A DNA stretch of 64,000 bases from Pseudotabrizicola sp. (lineage in GTDB: Bacteria; Pseudomonadota; Alphaproteobacteria; Rhodobacterales; Rhodobacteraceae), in assembly GCF_030656345.1 (NCBI RefSeq), contig NZ_JAUSNR010000015.1, positions 124,001-188,000 on the forward strand. The letters are read 5' to 3'. Each line of letters opens with the position of its first letter. The stretch's first letter is position 1. This document shows positions 17,695 to 27,115 of this stretch, piece by piece. The position numbers were made by a program, and so were the translations under genes. The notes beneath the pieces were generated by a model that saw only the letters and a program-made list of their open reading frames with translations, searched no databases and was not told the DNA's origin.

Positions 17695-18738
17695 TTAGCT
17701 TTCAGGATCGCTGTAGCGGTGCTGCTGCCCGTTCGGATCGGTTACCGTCCAGCCCTGTGCATCGGGCACCAGATACCCCGGCCCGATCGGCACCTTGCCA
17801 TAACCTCCGGGGATATCCAGAACATACGTCGGCAAAGCCGTGCCCGACAGCCGCCCGCGTAAGGAGGCCATGATCGCCTGACCCTGATCAATCGTGGTGC
17901 GGAAATGCCCGGCCCCGCGCGCGAGGTCGCAATGGTGCAGGTAATAGGGTTTGACCCGCAGCCGGATCAGCGCGCGGAACAGCGCCTCCAGCGTATCGGC
18001 ACTGTCATTCACCCCGCGCAGCAGCACCGATTGCGACAGCAGTGGAATGCCCGCATCGGCCAGCCGGGTCAGGGCTGCGCGGGCCTCTGCCGTCAGCTCA
18101 TCGGCGTGGTTGGTGTGCAGCACGATCCAGACCGACGGGTGCTGGCGCAACGCCGCGATCAGCGCATCGGTGATCCGGTCGGGGGCCACCACCGGCACGC
18201 GGGTGTGCAGGCGCAAAACGCCCACATGCGCAATATCGGCCAGCCGCGCCACCAGATCGGCAATCCGCCGCGCCGACAGCACCAAGGGATCGCCCCCGGT
18301 CAGGATCACCTCGTGTATCGCGGGGGTGCGGGCGATGTAGTCCAGCGCCGCGTCCAGCTGGTCTTGCGGCAGATGGCCGGTGTCGCCCACGGTTTCGCGG
18401 CGAAAGCAAAAGCGGCAATAGACCTCGCAGGTTTTGGTGACATGCAGGATCACCCGGTCTGGGTAGCGGTGCGTCAGCCCCGGCACCGGGGCGTGGGCAT
18501 CATCGCCAATGGGGTCGGGCAGGTCTTCCGGCCGCTGGATCAGCTCTGCCGCCGTTGGCACGAACTGCCGGGCCACGCCGTCAGACCGGGCCGAGGCTGC
18601 GCGCATCTGCGGCGTCAGGCGCAGGCGGAAATCCTGCGCCACCTGTTCCAGAACCGGGGCATCATCGGCGCGCACCAGACCATCGGCAACCAGATCAGGA
18701 ATCGTCAGCGCGGCGCGCGGGGGGGAACTGCCGTCCAT
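17695..18738 (-). CDS. KamA-family radical SAM lysine 2,3-aminomutase (EpmB-like)
   Basis: 347 aa from the ATG at 18738. The radical SAM cluster motif CEVYCRFC gives Cys104, Cys108 and Cys111. PLP/substrate-region motifs (LTGGDPL, LHTNH, LLRGVNDS) and the C-terminal DIPGGYGK follow the EpmB/KamA pattern. EpmB makes (R)-beta-lysine for attachment to elongation factor P. True lysine aminomutases of fermentation are longer (over 400 aa), so the short length favours EpmB. Neither efp nor epmA is in the window. It lies 9 bp downstream of the lytic transglycosylase gene. Confidence 0.85.
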   Translation of the reverse strand: MDGSSPPRAALTIPDLVADGLVRADDAPVLEQVAQDFRLRLTPQMRAASARSDGVARQFVPTAAELIQRPEDLPDPIGDDAHAPVPGLTHRYPDRVILHVTKTCEVYCRFCFRRETVGDTGHLPQDQLDAALDYIARTPAIHEVILTGGDPLVLSARRIADLVARLADIAHVGVLRLHTRVPVVAPDRITDALIAALRQHPSVWIVLHTNHADELTAEARAALTRLADAGIPLLSQSVLLRGVNDSADTLEALFRALIRLRVKPYYLHHCDLARGAGHFRTTIDQGQAIMASLRGRLSGTALPTYVLDIPGGYGKVPIGPGYLVPDAQGWTVTDPNGQQHRYSDPES

Positions 18739-18747
18739 GCGCAAAGA

Positions 18748-19224
18748 TCAGCCGCGCAAGCCGGTGGCTTGCAGCAGACCACGGCGCTTGGCCTCGTAAT
18801 AGTAACCTTTGGAATACCACATCACCGCGCGGTCTTCCGACCCGTCGGCGACCATCCACGCCCCGCGCAGGTATTTGACCGCATAGCGCAGGTTGGTATC
18901 AGGATCGAGCAGATCGGACGGTGATCCGCGAAACCCCATGGTCTGCGCGGTTTGCGACCTGATCTGCATCAGCCCGAGGTACGGCCCGTTGCGCGCCTGC
19001 GGATTGTAGCGCGATTCCCGCTGCACCACCCGGTGCACCAGACTGACCGGCACGTCATACTCCGCCGAATAGCGCTGGATCAGGGCGCGCAGCTCCGGCG
19101 TCTCCCCCTGGTTCAGCGGGCCGCCGCCGGCCACCAGCGTCCGGGTTTGATCGCGCCCGCCACAGGCCGAAACGGCCAGCGCAAGGCCAAGAAACAGTGC
19201 CGCGCGGCGCGGGATCGGGGGCAT
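18748..19224 (-). CDS. Lytic transglycosylase, SLT domain lipoprotein
   Basis: 158 aa from the ATG at 19224, which has GGGAGAAGGATC upstream and begins a lipoprotein signal peptide (lipobox VSAC). The catalytic Glu lies in VVQRESRYNP, followed by YLGLMQIRSQTA and the aromatic-rich YSKGYYYEA end typical of small SLT family 1 enzymes. It cleaves murein glycan strands, releasing 1,6-anhydro ends, and would be tethered to a membrane by its lipid. Confidence 0.9.
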   Translation of the reverse strand: MPPIPRRAALFLGLALAVSACGGRDQTRTLVAGGGPLNQGETPELRALIQRYSAEYDVPVSLVHRVVQRESRYNPQARNGPYLGLMQIRSQTAQTMGFRGSPSDLLDPDTNLRYAVKYLRGAWMVADGSEDRAVMWYSKGYYYEAKRRGLLQATGLRG

Positions 19225-19392
19225 GGGCAAGATCCTTCTCCCTTGGGGTTGGGCCATGTTCTACTGCATCTGCGCCCCACGCTCCAGCCCCCCGTTCTGA
19301 CATCGGCGGCAAGGCGAGGGTACGACGTTAGGCGGGCTATGCTGCGGCGGCCCCGCCTGTTAGCCTTGGCTGACCGCAGCCACAGGTGAGCC

Positions 19393-20112
19393 ATGACCGT
19401 GCATACCTTGCCCCGCACCGACGCCAACAGCCCTGATCTGCCGCGCGCACTTCATTCAGCGCTGGTGGTGGATGACCATCCGCTGTTTTGCGACGCATTG
19501 GCGATGACGCTGAAGGCGGTGGCGGGGATCAGCAGGATTGAAACCGCCGACCGTCTGGAAACCGCAATTGCACGGCTGGACCGCGCGCCGATGCCGGATG
19601 TGGTGGTGCTGGATCTGAACCTGCCGGATGTGGACGGGCTGGACGGGCTGATCCGGCTGAAATCGGTGGTGGGGGCGGTGCCGGTGGTGGTGGTGTCATC
19701 CCTGGCCGACAACCGGGTGATCAGTGCGGCGCTGCGGGCGGGCGCGTCTGGCTTTGTGCCCAAGCACAGCCACCGCGACGTGTTCCGCGCCGCGTTCGAG
19801 GCGATCCGGCAGGGCCGCGCCTATCACCCCGACGGCTATTTCCCGCAAAACGACCCCAAAGCCCCGGCCAGCCAGCGGGAAGATGCGGTGGCGCGGCTGG
19901 CACTGCTGACCCGGCAGCAGGCGCGCATTCTGCAGCTGATCTGCGAGGGCAAGCTGAACAAGCAGATCGCCTTTGACCTGACCATTGCCGAAACCACGGT
20001 CAAGGCCCATGTCACGGCGATCATGCGCAAGCTGGGGGTGCAAAGCCGGACTCAGGCGGTGCTGATCGCGCGCGGGGCCAGTTTTGAAAGCCTGATGCCG
20101 GAAGGCGATTGA
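19393..20112 (+). CDS. LuxR/FixJ-type two-component response regulator
   Basis: 239 aa. The receiver domain (about 23-140) has acidic DD at 27-28, phosphoacceptor Asp74 in VVLDLNLPD and Lys in GFVPKH. The LuxR-type helix-turn-helix (about 168-225) includes LTRQQARILQLICEGKLNKQIA and TVKAHVTAIMRKL. It directly precedes the FIST protein and the hybrid kinase, which makes it the likely output of that module. It resembles ErbR/AgmR-class regulators in layout. The target genes are not shown by sequence. The adjacent molybdenum hydroxylase operon is the obvious candidate. Confidence 0.9.
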   Translation: MTVHTLPRTDANSPDLPRALHSALVVDDHPLFCDALAMTLKAVAGISRIETADRLETAIARLDRAPMPDVVVLDLNLPDVDGLDGLIRLKSVVGAVPVVVVSSLADNRVISAALRAGASGFVPKHSHRDVFRAAFEAIRQGRAYHPDGYFPQNDPKAPASQREDAVARLALLTRQQARILQLICEGKLNKQIAFDLTIAETTVKAHVTAIMRKLGVQSRTQAVLIARGASFESLMPEGD

Positions 20113-20147
20113 CCAGGTTGGGGCGATTGAACCGCTTGCCGAAGCGG

Positions 20148-20169
20148 GGGGCAGGTCCTAGCCTGCCCC
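20148..20169 (+). promoter_or_regulatory. Hairpin in the FIST gene leader
   Basis: An 8-bp perfect stem GGGGCAGG / CCTGCCCC with loop TCCTAG ends just before the ATG at 20171. It could attenuate transcription from the response regulator gene or mask ribosome loading, leaving the ATG at 20186 as the better start. Confidence 0.4.
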
Positions 20170-20185
20170 TATGGGGGATGCGGAC

Positions 20186-21388
20186 ATGCAAAGCGCGCGC
20201 GGCCTGAACGGCGGACATCCCGGTCTGCCGATGATGCCGTCTTCGGCAGTTCTGGCCTCGGCCTGCGTGTCGGCGCAGGCCCCGGATGCGGCATGGCAAC
20301 TGGCGCAGGCGCTGGGGCAGGGGCCGTTTTCGCGCGTGGTGCTGTTCGTCTCTCCGCAAGCGGATCTGGCGCGGCTGTGCGCTGATCTGGGCCGTCATTT
20401 TCCGCCCGGTATCGTGATCGGCTGCACCACGGCGGGCGAGATTTCGCGGCAGGGCTACACCGAGGGCGAGATTGTGGCGGTCGGCTTTCCGGCGGCGCAT
20501 TTCAGCACCGACTGTCTGCTGGTGCCCGATCTTGCCGGGATCGACCCGCAGGATCTGATCGGCCAGCTGATCCGCGCCCGCACCGGGTTGCAGCAGGGCC
20601 AGCCCGGATGGGAACATGAATTCGCGTTCATGATGGTGGACGGGCTGTCCACGGCCGAGGATGATCTGGCCGCTGCCGTCGCCTCTGGCCTTGGCCCGGT
20701 GCCGCTGTTTGGCGGATCGGCCGCCGATGGTTTGCGCTTTGGCCAGACCCACGTGATCTGGCAGGGGCAGGCACGGGGCAATGCGGCGATTGTCATGCTG
20801 GTGCGCAGCGCCTGCCGGGTGCGGGTGTTCAACCTTGATCATCTGGTGCCGACCGACCGGCGCATGGTGGTGACGCAGGCCGATCCGGCCCGGCGCATCG
20901 TGCGCCAGATCAACGCCGAACCCGCCGCGCAGGAATATGCGCGGCTGCTCGGCAAAGACCCGGCGCAGCTGACCACATTCACCTTTGCCGCGCATCCTTT
21001 GGTGGTGCGCGTCGGCGGGCGGCACCATGTGCGCGCGATCCAGCGGATGGAGCCGAATGGCGATCTGGTGTTCTTTTCCGCCATCGACGAAGGGCTGGTT
21101 CTGACGCTGGCCGAGCCGCAGGATATGGTGGCGCATCTGGACCGCGAACTTGCCCGCCTGTCAGATCAGGGGCCGCCCGCCGCCATTCTGGCCTGCGACT
21201 GCATTCTGCGCCGGCTGGAGGCGTTGGAAAAGCAGATGACCGGCGCGATTTCGGCTGTGTTGCGCGCGCATTCCGTGGTCGGGTTTTCCACCTATGGCGA
21301 GCAGTGGAATGCGATGCATGTCAACCATACCATGACCGGGGTGGCGATCTATCCGCCGGACCCCGAATGCCAGACCCGCCATGATTGA
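20186..21388 (+). CDS. FIST domain signal-sensing protein (NosP-like)
   Basis: 400 aa from the ATG at 20186, which has GGGGGAT seven bases upstream (an ATG at 20171 is possible). The FIST_N domain spans about 20-220 (LFVSPQADLARLC, IGCTTAGEI, GFPAAHFSTDCLLV, LFGGSAADGLRF). The FIST_C domain spans about 230-380 (FTFAAHPLVVRVGG, FFSAIDEGLVLTLA, ILACDCILRR, GFSTYGEQWNAMHVNHT). FIST proteins are intracellular sensors. Members encoded beside NahK-type kinases include the haem NO sensor NosP. The stop overlaps the kinase start by 8 bp. Haem binding cannot be confirmed by eye, although several His residues are present. Confidence 0.9.
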   Translation: MQSARGLNGGHPGLPMMPSSAVLASACVSAQAPDAAWQLAQALGQGPFSRVVLFVSPQADLARLCADLGRHFPPGIVIGCTTAGEISRQGYTEGEIVAVGFPAAHFSTDCLLVPDLAGIDPQDLIGQLIRARTGLQQGQPGWEHEFAFMMVDGLSTAEDDLAAAVASGLGPVPLFGGSAADGLRFGQTHVIWQGQARGNAAIVMLVRSACRVRVFNLDHLVPTDRRMVVTQADPARRIVRQINAEPAAQEYARLLGKDPAQLTTFTFAAHPLVVRVGGRHHVRAIQRMEPNGDLVFFSAIDEGLVLTLAEPQDMVAHLDRELARLSDQGPPAAILACDCILRRLEALEKQMTGAISAVLRAHSVVGFSTYGEQWNAMHVNHTMTGVAIYPPDPECQTRHD

Positions 21389-23579
21389 TACGCTGATCAA
21401 CCCCGCCGATCCGCCGGAACGGCAGATGGAAAAGCTGATGACCATCGCGCAGGTGCTGATGCGGCGGGTGGAATCCGATACCGATGACAGTGGCGCGGCT
21501 TACGCGCAGTTCCAGCGCGCGGCGATGCTGGAAGATCAGGTGCGCGACCGCACCCGCGATCTGGAACGCGCCCTGGACCTGCTGAACGATTCGAACGCCC
21601 GTCTGGGTGAGGCGACCCGCAGCGCCGAAGCCGCGCGGCAGAACCTCGCCAATGCGATTGAAACGGTGCAGGAAGGCTTTGCCCTGTTTGATGCGGGCGA
21701 TGTGCTGGTGCTGTGCAATTCCCGCTTTGGCATGCATATGGAGGATATCCGCGACGCCCTGCGCCCCGGCCTTGCGTTTGACACCTATGTCGACCGGGTC
21801 AGCCGGTCACGTTTTCTGGAACTGCCGGACGGGGAAAGCCCCGGGGACTGGGCGATCCGGCGCAAACGGCGGCATCACGACCGGCATGTGATTTTCAACG
21901 TCCGCATGATCTGGGACCGTTGGGTGCAGGTGTCTGAACATCGCACGGCGGATGGCGGCACGGTGATCCTGCAGACCGATGTGACCGATATCATCCGGTC
22001 CGAACGGCAGGAGCGGGGCAAACTGCTGGATGATCAGGCCCGGATGATCCGCGCCACGCTCGATCATATCAATCAGGGCGTGTCGATCTTTGACGCGCAG
22101 GCGCGGCTGGTGGGGTGGAATGCGCGGCTGGGGCAACTTCTGGCGATTCCGGTGGCGCGGTTCCGGGTCGGCACCTCGTTTGACACGCTGCTGACCCGGT
22201 TTCGCGAAGATATCACCCTGCCCGACGGGATGACCGATGCCCGGCTGGGGGAATGGGTCCGGGCCGGGGCGGGGCGCAGCCCGCTGTCGTTTGAGCTGCG
22301 GCATGGCGATGACCTGATCCTTGCCGTCTTTGCGCAGGAAATGCCGGACGGTGGCTTCGTGATGAGCTTTACCGATGTCACCGCCGAACGCGCCGCAATA
22401 AAGGCGCTCAGCCGTGCCAATGAAACGCTGGAAGCGCGCGTGATGGACCGCACGCTGGAACTGGAAGATGCGCTTGCCCATGCCGAGCGCGCCAATGCCA
22501 GCCGGTCGCGCTTTGTGGCTGCCGCCAGCCACGATCTGCTGCAACCGCTGTCCGCCGCCAAGCTGTTCATCGCCAGCATCGGCGGTGAAGGCGTGCCACC
22601 CGAAGCCGTCGAGGCGCTGGAAAAGGCGCAGAATGCGCTGGTTTCGGTTGAGGGGATTCTGGACGCGCTGCTGGATATCTCCAAGCTGGAATCGGGGCGG
22701 GCGGCGGTGTCGGTGGGGCAGGTTGGCTTACGCCCGATTCTGGCGCAGCTTGCGGCAGAATTCACCGCGATTGCGGCGGCCAAGGGCCTGCGGCTGACGG
22801 TGCGGCTGTCAGACGCGGTGGTGATGACCGACCCGGCCTATCTGCGCCGCATTCTGCAGAACCTGATCGGCAACGCGATCCGCTATACCGATCGGGGCCG
22901 CGTGGTGGTGGCCGCACGCAGGCGTGGCGGCATGATCAGGCTTGAGGTCTGGGACACCGGCCCCGGCATCCCCGAAAACGAACAGGACAACATTTTCAAG
23001 GAGTTTCACCGGCTGAACGCGCGGGCGTCGGCCAGCGAAGGCATGGGGCTGGGGCTGGCGATTGTGGAACGCGCCTGCGCGCTGCTGGGGCATCCGCTTG
23101 GCCTGTCATCCCGGCTGGGACGGGGCACCTGCTTCATGCTGCAACTGCCCTGCGTCACCGCTGAGGAAACCCTGCCGCCACCCGCTCCGGCCGCACCCCG
23201 CCCGCGTATGCGCCTGCAGGGCAAAATCGGCTTTCTGGTCGAGAATGACCCTGATCTGTGCCGCGCCATGGGGCTTTTGCTGGAAAAATGGGGCCTGTCG
23301 GTGCTGGATGCCGACAGCGGTGAGGCGGCTTTGGCGCTGATCGACGAACTTGGCATCCTGCCCGATTTCTTTCTGGTCGATCATCAGTTGGGCGATGGCA
23401 TGACGGGGATAGACTTCATCCGCACCTTGCGTGCTGTCCATGGCGATGTGCCCACCCGTCTGGTCACCGCCAACCGCAGCCCGCAGGTGCGGGCTCAGGC
23501 GCAGGCCGAAGGGGTGACCCTGATGATGAAACCGATGGATGCCCGCGCGCTGGAAGCGTTTCTGCGCGACCTGCCATAA
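21381..23579 (+). CDS. PAS-domain hybrid sensor histidine kinase (NahK/ErcS'-like)
   Basis: 732 aa, cytoplasmic with no membrane segment. Coiled N-terminus (50-105), PAS_7-type domain (about 93-205, EGFALFDAGDVLVLCN), second PAS_7 (about 225-340, QGVSIFDAQARLVGWN), coiled linker, HisKA with phospho-His in AASHDLLQPLSAAKLF, and a HATPase domain (NLIGNAIRY, DTGPGIP, GMGLGLAIV). A C-terminal receiver follows (acidic END, Asp in FFLVDHQLGDG). The SHDLLQPL H-box is the hallmark of NahK-group kinases. It overlaps the FIST gene and should phosphorylate the LuxR-type regulator upstream directly or through a phosphorelay. Confidence 0.92.
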   Translation: MIDTLINPADPPERQMEKLMTIAQVLMRRVESDTDDSGAAYAQFQRAAMLEDQVRDRTRDLERALDLLNDSNARLGEATRSAEAARQNLANAIETVQEGFALFDAGDVLVLCNSRFGMHMEDIRDALRPGLAFDTYVDRVSRSRFLELPDGESPGDWAIRRKRRHHDRHVIFNVRMIWDRWVQVSEHRTADGGTVILQTDVTDIIRSERQERGKLLDDQARMIRATLDHINQGVSIFDAQARLVGWNARLGQLLAIPVARFRVGTSFDTLLTRFREDITLPDGMTDARLGEWVRAGAGRSPLSFELRHGDDLILAVFAQEMPDGGFVMSFTDVTAERAAIKALSRANETLEARVMDRTLELEDALAHAERANASRSRFVAAASHDLLQPLSAAKLFIASIGGEGVPPEAVEALEKAQNALVSVEGILDALLDISKLESGRAAVSVGQVGLRPILAQLAAEFTAIAAAKGLRLTVRLSDAVVMTDPAYLRRILQNLIGNAIRYTDRGRVVVAARRRGGMIRLEVWDTGPGIPENEQDNIFKEFHRLNARASASEGMGLGLAIVERACALLGHPLGLSSRLGRGTCFMLQLPCVTAEETLPPPAPAAPRPRMRLQGKIGFLVENDPDLCRAMGLLLEKWGLSVLDADSGEAALALIDELGILPDFFLVDHQLGDGMTGIDFIRTLRAVHGDVPTRLVTANRSPQVRAQAQAEGVTLMMKPMDARALEAFLRDLP

Positions 23580-23660
23580 GGTGCCGGGTGTCCTACGACT
23601 TATGTTCCATAGCGCCGGGCGCTGCTGCCGCCTAATCTGCCGTTCAAGGGAGACTGACCG

Positions 23661-24188
23661 ATGCAAATGAGTGATACCCGCGAGATCAAGGCCCCGCCGT
23701 CCGAGGTCTGGGCCGCCATTCTGAACCCCGATGTGCTCAAAGAGTGCATCCCCGGCTGCACCGAAGTCACCGGCAACCGGGATGACGGGTTTGAGGCCGT
23801 GGTGACGCAAAAGGTCGGCCCGGTGAAGGCCACCTTCAAAGGCGTGGTTGCGCTGTCCGACATTACCGAAGGCGAGGCGGTGACGATTTCCGGTGAAGGC
23901 AAGGGCGGGCCTGCGGGCTTTGCCAAGGGCGGCGCCGTGGTGCGGCTGGAGCCGATCGCCGAGGGCACCCGCCTGTCCTATGAGGTGGAGGCCAATGTCG
24001 GCGGCAAGCTGGCGCAGCTTGGCAGTCGGATCATCGACGGTTTTGCCAAGAAGATGGCGGATGAGTTTTTCAACCGCTTCCAGACCGCCGTTGAGGGCCC
24101 TGCCGAACCGGACGTGGTGGCAGAGGCTGCGGGTGACGGCGAAGACGACGCACCGAAAAAAGGCTGGTTCAAGCGGCTGATCACCTGA
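23661..24188 (+). CDS. CoxG-like SRPBCC protein
   Basis: 175 aa. The helix-grip fold family signature is present: [19 protein letters not shown] near the N-terminus and a C-terminal amphipathic helix ([20 protein letters not shown]). A short linker and the basic tail [10 protein letters not shown] follow, which may bind membrane. CoxG of aerobic CO oxidisers recruits the dehydrogenase to the membrane. Here it is the first gene of the operon, followed 41 bp later by the iron-sulfur subunit. Confidence 0.88.
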   Translation: MQMSDTREIKAPPSEVWAAILNPDVLKECIPGCTEVTGNRDDGFEAVVTQKVGPVKATFKGVVALSDITEGEAVTISGEGKGGPAGFAKGGAVVRLEPIAEGTRLSYEVEANVGGKLAQLGSRIIDGFAKKMADEFFNRFQTAVEGPAEPDVVAEAAGDGEDDAPKKGWFKRLIT

Positions 24189-24229
24189 ACCGCAAAACGT
24201 ACCCAGGACAGATCCAAGGGAGGGAAAAC

Positions 24230-24715
24230 ATGACAAAAGTCACGATGACCGTGAACGGAAAATCCGTCTCGGCCGATGCAGAGGGGCGCACCTTGCTGGT
24301 GGACTATCTGCGCAGCGGGCTGGGGATGACCGGCACACATGTGGGGTGTGACACCAGCCAGTGCGGGGCTTGCGTGGTGCATGTCGATGGCCGCGCCGTC
24401 AAATCCTGCACCGTGTTTGCGATGGATGTGGAAGGTGCCGACGTGCGCACGATTGAAGGCATGGCCAATGCCGATGGCAGCCTTGGCGTGGTGCAACAGG
24501 CGTTTCAGGACCATCACGGGCTGCAATGCGGGTTCTGCACGCCGGGCATGGTGATGACCACCGCAGCCCTGCTGGCGAACAACCCGAAGCCGACCGAAGC
24601 CGAGGTGCGCCATGAGCTGGAAGGCAATATCTGCCGCTGCACCGGCTATCATAACATTGTCAAAGCGGTTCTCGCCGCGTCCGGTCAGGACGCAGACGCC
24701 ATTGCTGCCGAATAG
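24230..24715 (+). CDS. Molybdenum hydroxylase small subunit, 2x[2Fe-2S] (CoxS-like)
   Basis: 161 aa. The plant-type ferredoxin cluster is ligated by [14 protein letters not shown] plus Cys in VKSC. The second cluster is in [10 protein letters not shown] and ICRCTGYH. It passes electrons between the molybdenum centre of the large subunit and FAD of the medium subunit. AAGGGAGGG lies upstream of the ATG. Confidence 0.95.
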   Translation: MTKVTMTVNGKSVSADAEGRTLLVDYLRSGLGMTGTHVGCDTSQCGACVVHVDGRAVKSCTVFAMDVEGADVRTIEGMANADGSLGVVQQAFQDHHGLQCGFCTPGMVMTTAALLANNPKPTEAEVRHELEGNICRCTGYHNIVKAVLAASGQDADAIAAE

Positions 24716-24724
24716 GGGGATCAG

Positions 24725-27103
24725 ATGCCAAAAGATACCGGAATAGGCGCATCCACCAAGCGCCGCGAAGATGTACGCTTCCTGACGGGCCGGGGGGTTT
24801 ACACCGATGACCTCAGCCTGTTCGGGCAGGCCCATGCCGTGATGGTGCGGTCCACCGTGGCGCATGGCCGGATCGTGTCGATTGACACATCGGCGGTCGA
24901 GGCGATGCCCGGCGTGCTGGCGGTGTTCACCGGCGAAGATTTCAAGGATGTCGGCGGCAACCCGGCGGGCTGGCTGATCAACAGCCGAGATGGCACGCCG
25001 ATGCGCGAACCCAAGCGCCCGGTGCTGGCGCATGGCAAGGTGCGCCACGTCGGCGACGCCTACGCCGCCGTGATAGCGGAGTCCTACGCGCAGGCCAAGG
25101 ATGCCGCACAGGTGCTGTCTGATGCCACGGTGATCGAGGAACTGCCCGCAATCGTCGACATGAAGACGGCGGCGGCGGATGCCAGCAACCGCGTGCATGA
25201 CGAGATTCCCGACAACATCTGTTTCGACTGGGGCTGGATCGAGGACAACCGCGCCGCAGTTGACGCCGCGATGAAAGCCGCCCCGCATGTGGTGACGCTG
25301 GAGCTGACCAACAACCGGCTGGTGCCCAACGCGATGGAGCCGCGCGCCAGCATCGGCGAGTATTTCCCCGGCACGGGTGATTACAAGCTGACCACCACCA
25401 GCCAGAACCCGCACCTGACGCGCCTGCTGATCTGCGCCTTTGTGATGGGCATTCCTGAGAATAAACTTCAGGTCGTGGCCCCCGATGTGGGCGGCGGCTT
25501 TGGCTCGAAGATCTATCACTACGGTGAAGAGGCGCTGGTTCTGGCCGCCGCCAAACGCCTTGGCCGCCCGGTGCGCTGGACGGCAGAGCGGACGGAAAGT
25601 TTCCTCTCCGACGCGCATGGCCGCGACCATGTGACCAAGATCGAGATGGGCTGCACGGCGCAGGGCGATATTCTGGCGATCCGCACCGAGACCTATGCCA
25701 ATGTCGGCGCGTATCTGTCGAACTTCTCGACCGCCACGCCGACCTTTCTGCATGGCACGCTGATGGCGGGGCCCTACAAGGTGCCGCATGTCTATGTGAA
25801 TGTGAAAACCGTGTTCACCAACACAGCACCCGTTGACGCCTATCGCGGTGCGGGCCGGCCCGAGGCGACCTATAGCATCGAGCGCGTGGTCGACAAAATG
25901 TGCCGCGAGCTGGGGCTTGACCCGTTCGAGGTGCGCCGTCGCAACCTGCTGACGCCCGATCAGTTCCCCTACACCACCCCGGTCGGGCTGGTCTATGACA
26001 CCGGCAATTATCAGGCCACGCTGGATAAAGCGGTGGAGCTTGCCGATGTGGCGGGGTTTGAGGCGCGGCGGGCGGAGTCGGCCAAACGCGGCAAGCTGCG
26101 CGGCATGGGGCTGTCGACGTGGATCGAGGCCTGCGGCATTGCACCATCGCATCTGGTGGGTGTGCTTGGCGCGCGGGTTGGTCTTTATGACGCGGCCACC
26201 GTGCGGGTGAATGCCACCGGCACAATCTCGGTGATGACCGGGGCGCACAGCCACGGGCAGGGGCATGAAACCGTGTTTCCGCAGATCGTGGCGGAAAAGC
26301 TGGGCATTGATGCCTCCTCGGTCGAGATTGTGCATGGCGATACCGCCAAGATTCCGTTCGGGATGGGGTCTTATGGCTCGCGCAGCCTTGCCGTGGCGGG
26401 GTCCGCGATGGACCGCGCCATCGACAAGATCATCGCCAAGGGCAAGAAGATTGCCGCCCATATGCTGGAGGCTGCGGAAGGGGATATCACATTCGCCGAT
26501 GGCAAGTTTTCTGTGGCGGGCACCGACAAGGCCAAGACTTTCGGCGAGATCGCCTTCAGCGCCTACGTCCCGCACAACTACCCGCTGGAAACGCTGGAAC
26601 CGGGGCTTGAGGAGACCGCCTTCTATGACCCCGCCAACTTCACCTATCCCGCAGGCACCTATATCTGCGAGGTCGAGGTGGATGAAGGCACCGGCAAGGT
26701 CGATGTGGTGTCCTTCACCTGCGCCGATGATTTCGGCAATGTGATGAACCCGATGATCGTTGAGGGGCAGGTGCATGGCGGTGTGGGCCAAGGGATTGGT
26801 CAGGCGGTGCTGGAAAGCACCAGCTATGACGAGAATGGCCAGCTGCTGACCGGGTCCTACATGGATTACGCGATGCCACGCGCCGATGATGTGCCGTTCT
26901 ACACGGTCGATCATTCGTGCAGCACGCCTTGCACCCACAACCCGCTTGGGGTGAAAGGCTGCGGCGAGGCGGGGGCGATCGGATCACCCCCGGCTGTGGT
27001 GAATGCGGTGATCGACGCGCTGCAGCGCGGCGGCCATGCCCATGTGACACATATCGACATGCCCGTCTCACCCAACCGGGTGTGGCAGGCGATGAACGCG
27101 TAA
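24725..27103 (+). CDS. Molybdenum hydroxylase large subunit, form II CoxL-like
   Basis: 792 aa, xanthine-oxidase family molybdopterin-cytosine-dinucleotide subunit. The N-terminal domain begins [13 protein letters not shown]. The molybdopterin motif GGGFGSK is present, and the active-site loop is AYRGAGRPE (residues 372-380). The catalytic Glu lies in [10 protein letters not shown] near the C-terminus. True aerobic CO dehydrogenases (form I) have AYXCSFR, with the Cys that binds copper. The AYRGAGR loop defines form II, whose members generally lack proven CO oxidation. The substrate is therefore unknown, possibly an aldehyde, purine or N-heterocycle. Confidence 0.93.
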   Translation: MPKDTGIGASTKRREDVRFLTGRGVYTDDLSLFGQAHAVMVRSTVAHGRIVSIDTSAVEAMPGVLAVFTGEDFKDVGGNPAGWLINSRDGTPMREPKRPVLAHGKVRHVGDAYAAVIAESYAQAKDAAQVLSDATVIEELPAIVDMKTAAADASNRVHDEIPDNICFDWGWIEDNRAAVDAAMKAAPHVVTLELTNNRLVPNAMEPRASIGEYFPGTGDYKLTTTSQNPHLTRLLICAFVMGIPENKLQVVAPDVGGGFGSKIYHYGEEALVLAAAKRLGRPVRWTAERTESFLSDAHGRDHVTKIEMGCTAQGDILAIRTETYANVGAYLSNFSTATPTFLHGTLMAGPYKVPHVYVNVKTVFTNTAPVDAYRGAGRPEATYSIERVVDKMCRELGLDPFEVRRRNLLTPDQFPYTTPVGLVYDTGNYQATLDKAVELADVAGFEARRAESAKRGKLRGMGLSTWIEACGIAPSHLVGVLGARVGLYDAATVRVNATGTISVMTGAHSHGQGHETVFPQIVAEKLGIDASSVEIVHGDTAKIPFGMGSYGSRSLAVAGSAMDRAIDKIIAKGKKIAAHMLEAAEGDITFADGKFSVAGTDKAKTFGEIAFSAYVPHNYPLETLEPGLEETAFYDPANFTYPAGTYICEVEVDEGTGKVDVVSFTCADDFGNVMNPMIVEGQVHGGVGQGIGQAVLESTSYDENGQLLTGSYMDYAMPRADDVPFYTVDHSCSTPCTHNPLGVKGCGEAGAIGSPPAVVNAVIDALQRGGHAHVTHIDMPVSPNRVWQAMNA

Positions 27104-27115
27104 GGAGGGTTAGCC

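Noticed and set aside
23978-26938. 986-codon open frame on the minus strand
   Set aside because: It lies entirely antisense to the coxG/S/L genes. The His/Arg/Gly-rich translation and lack of any motif show it is a by-product of third-position GC bias.
24725-27103. Aerobic CO dehydrogenase (form I CoxL)
   Set aside because: The copper-binding CSFR loop is replaced by AYRGAGR.
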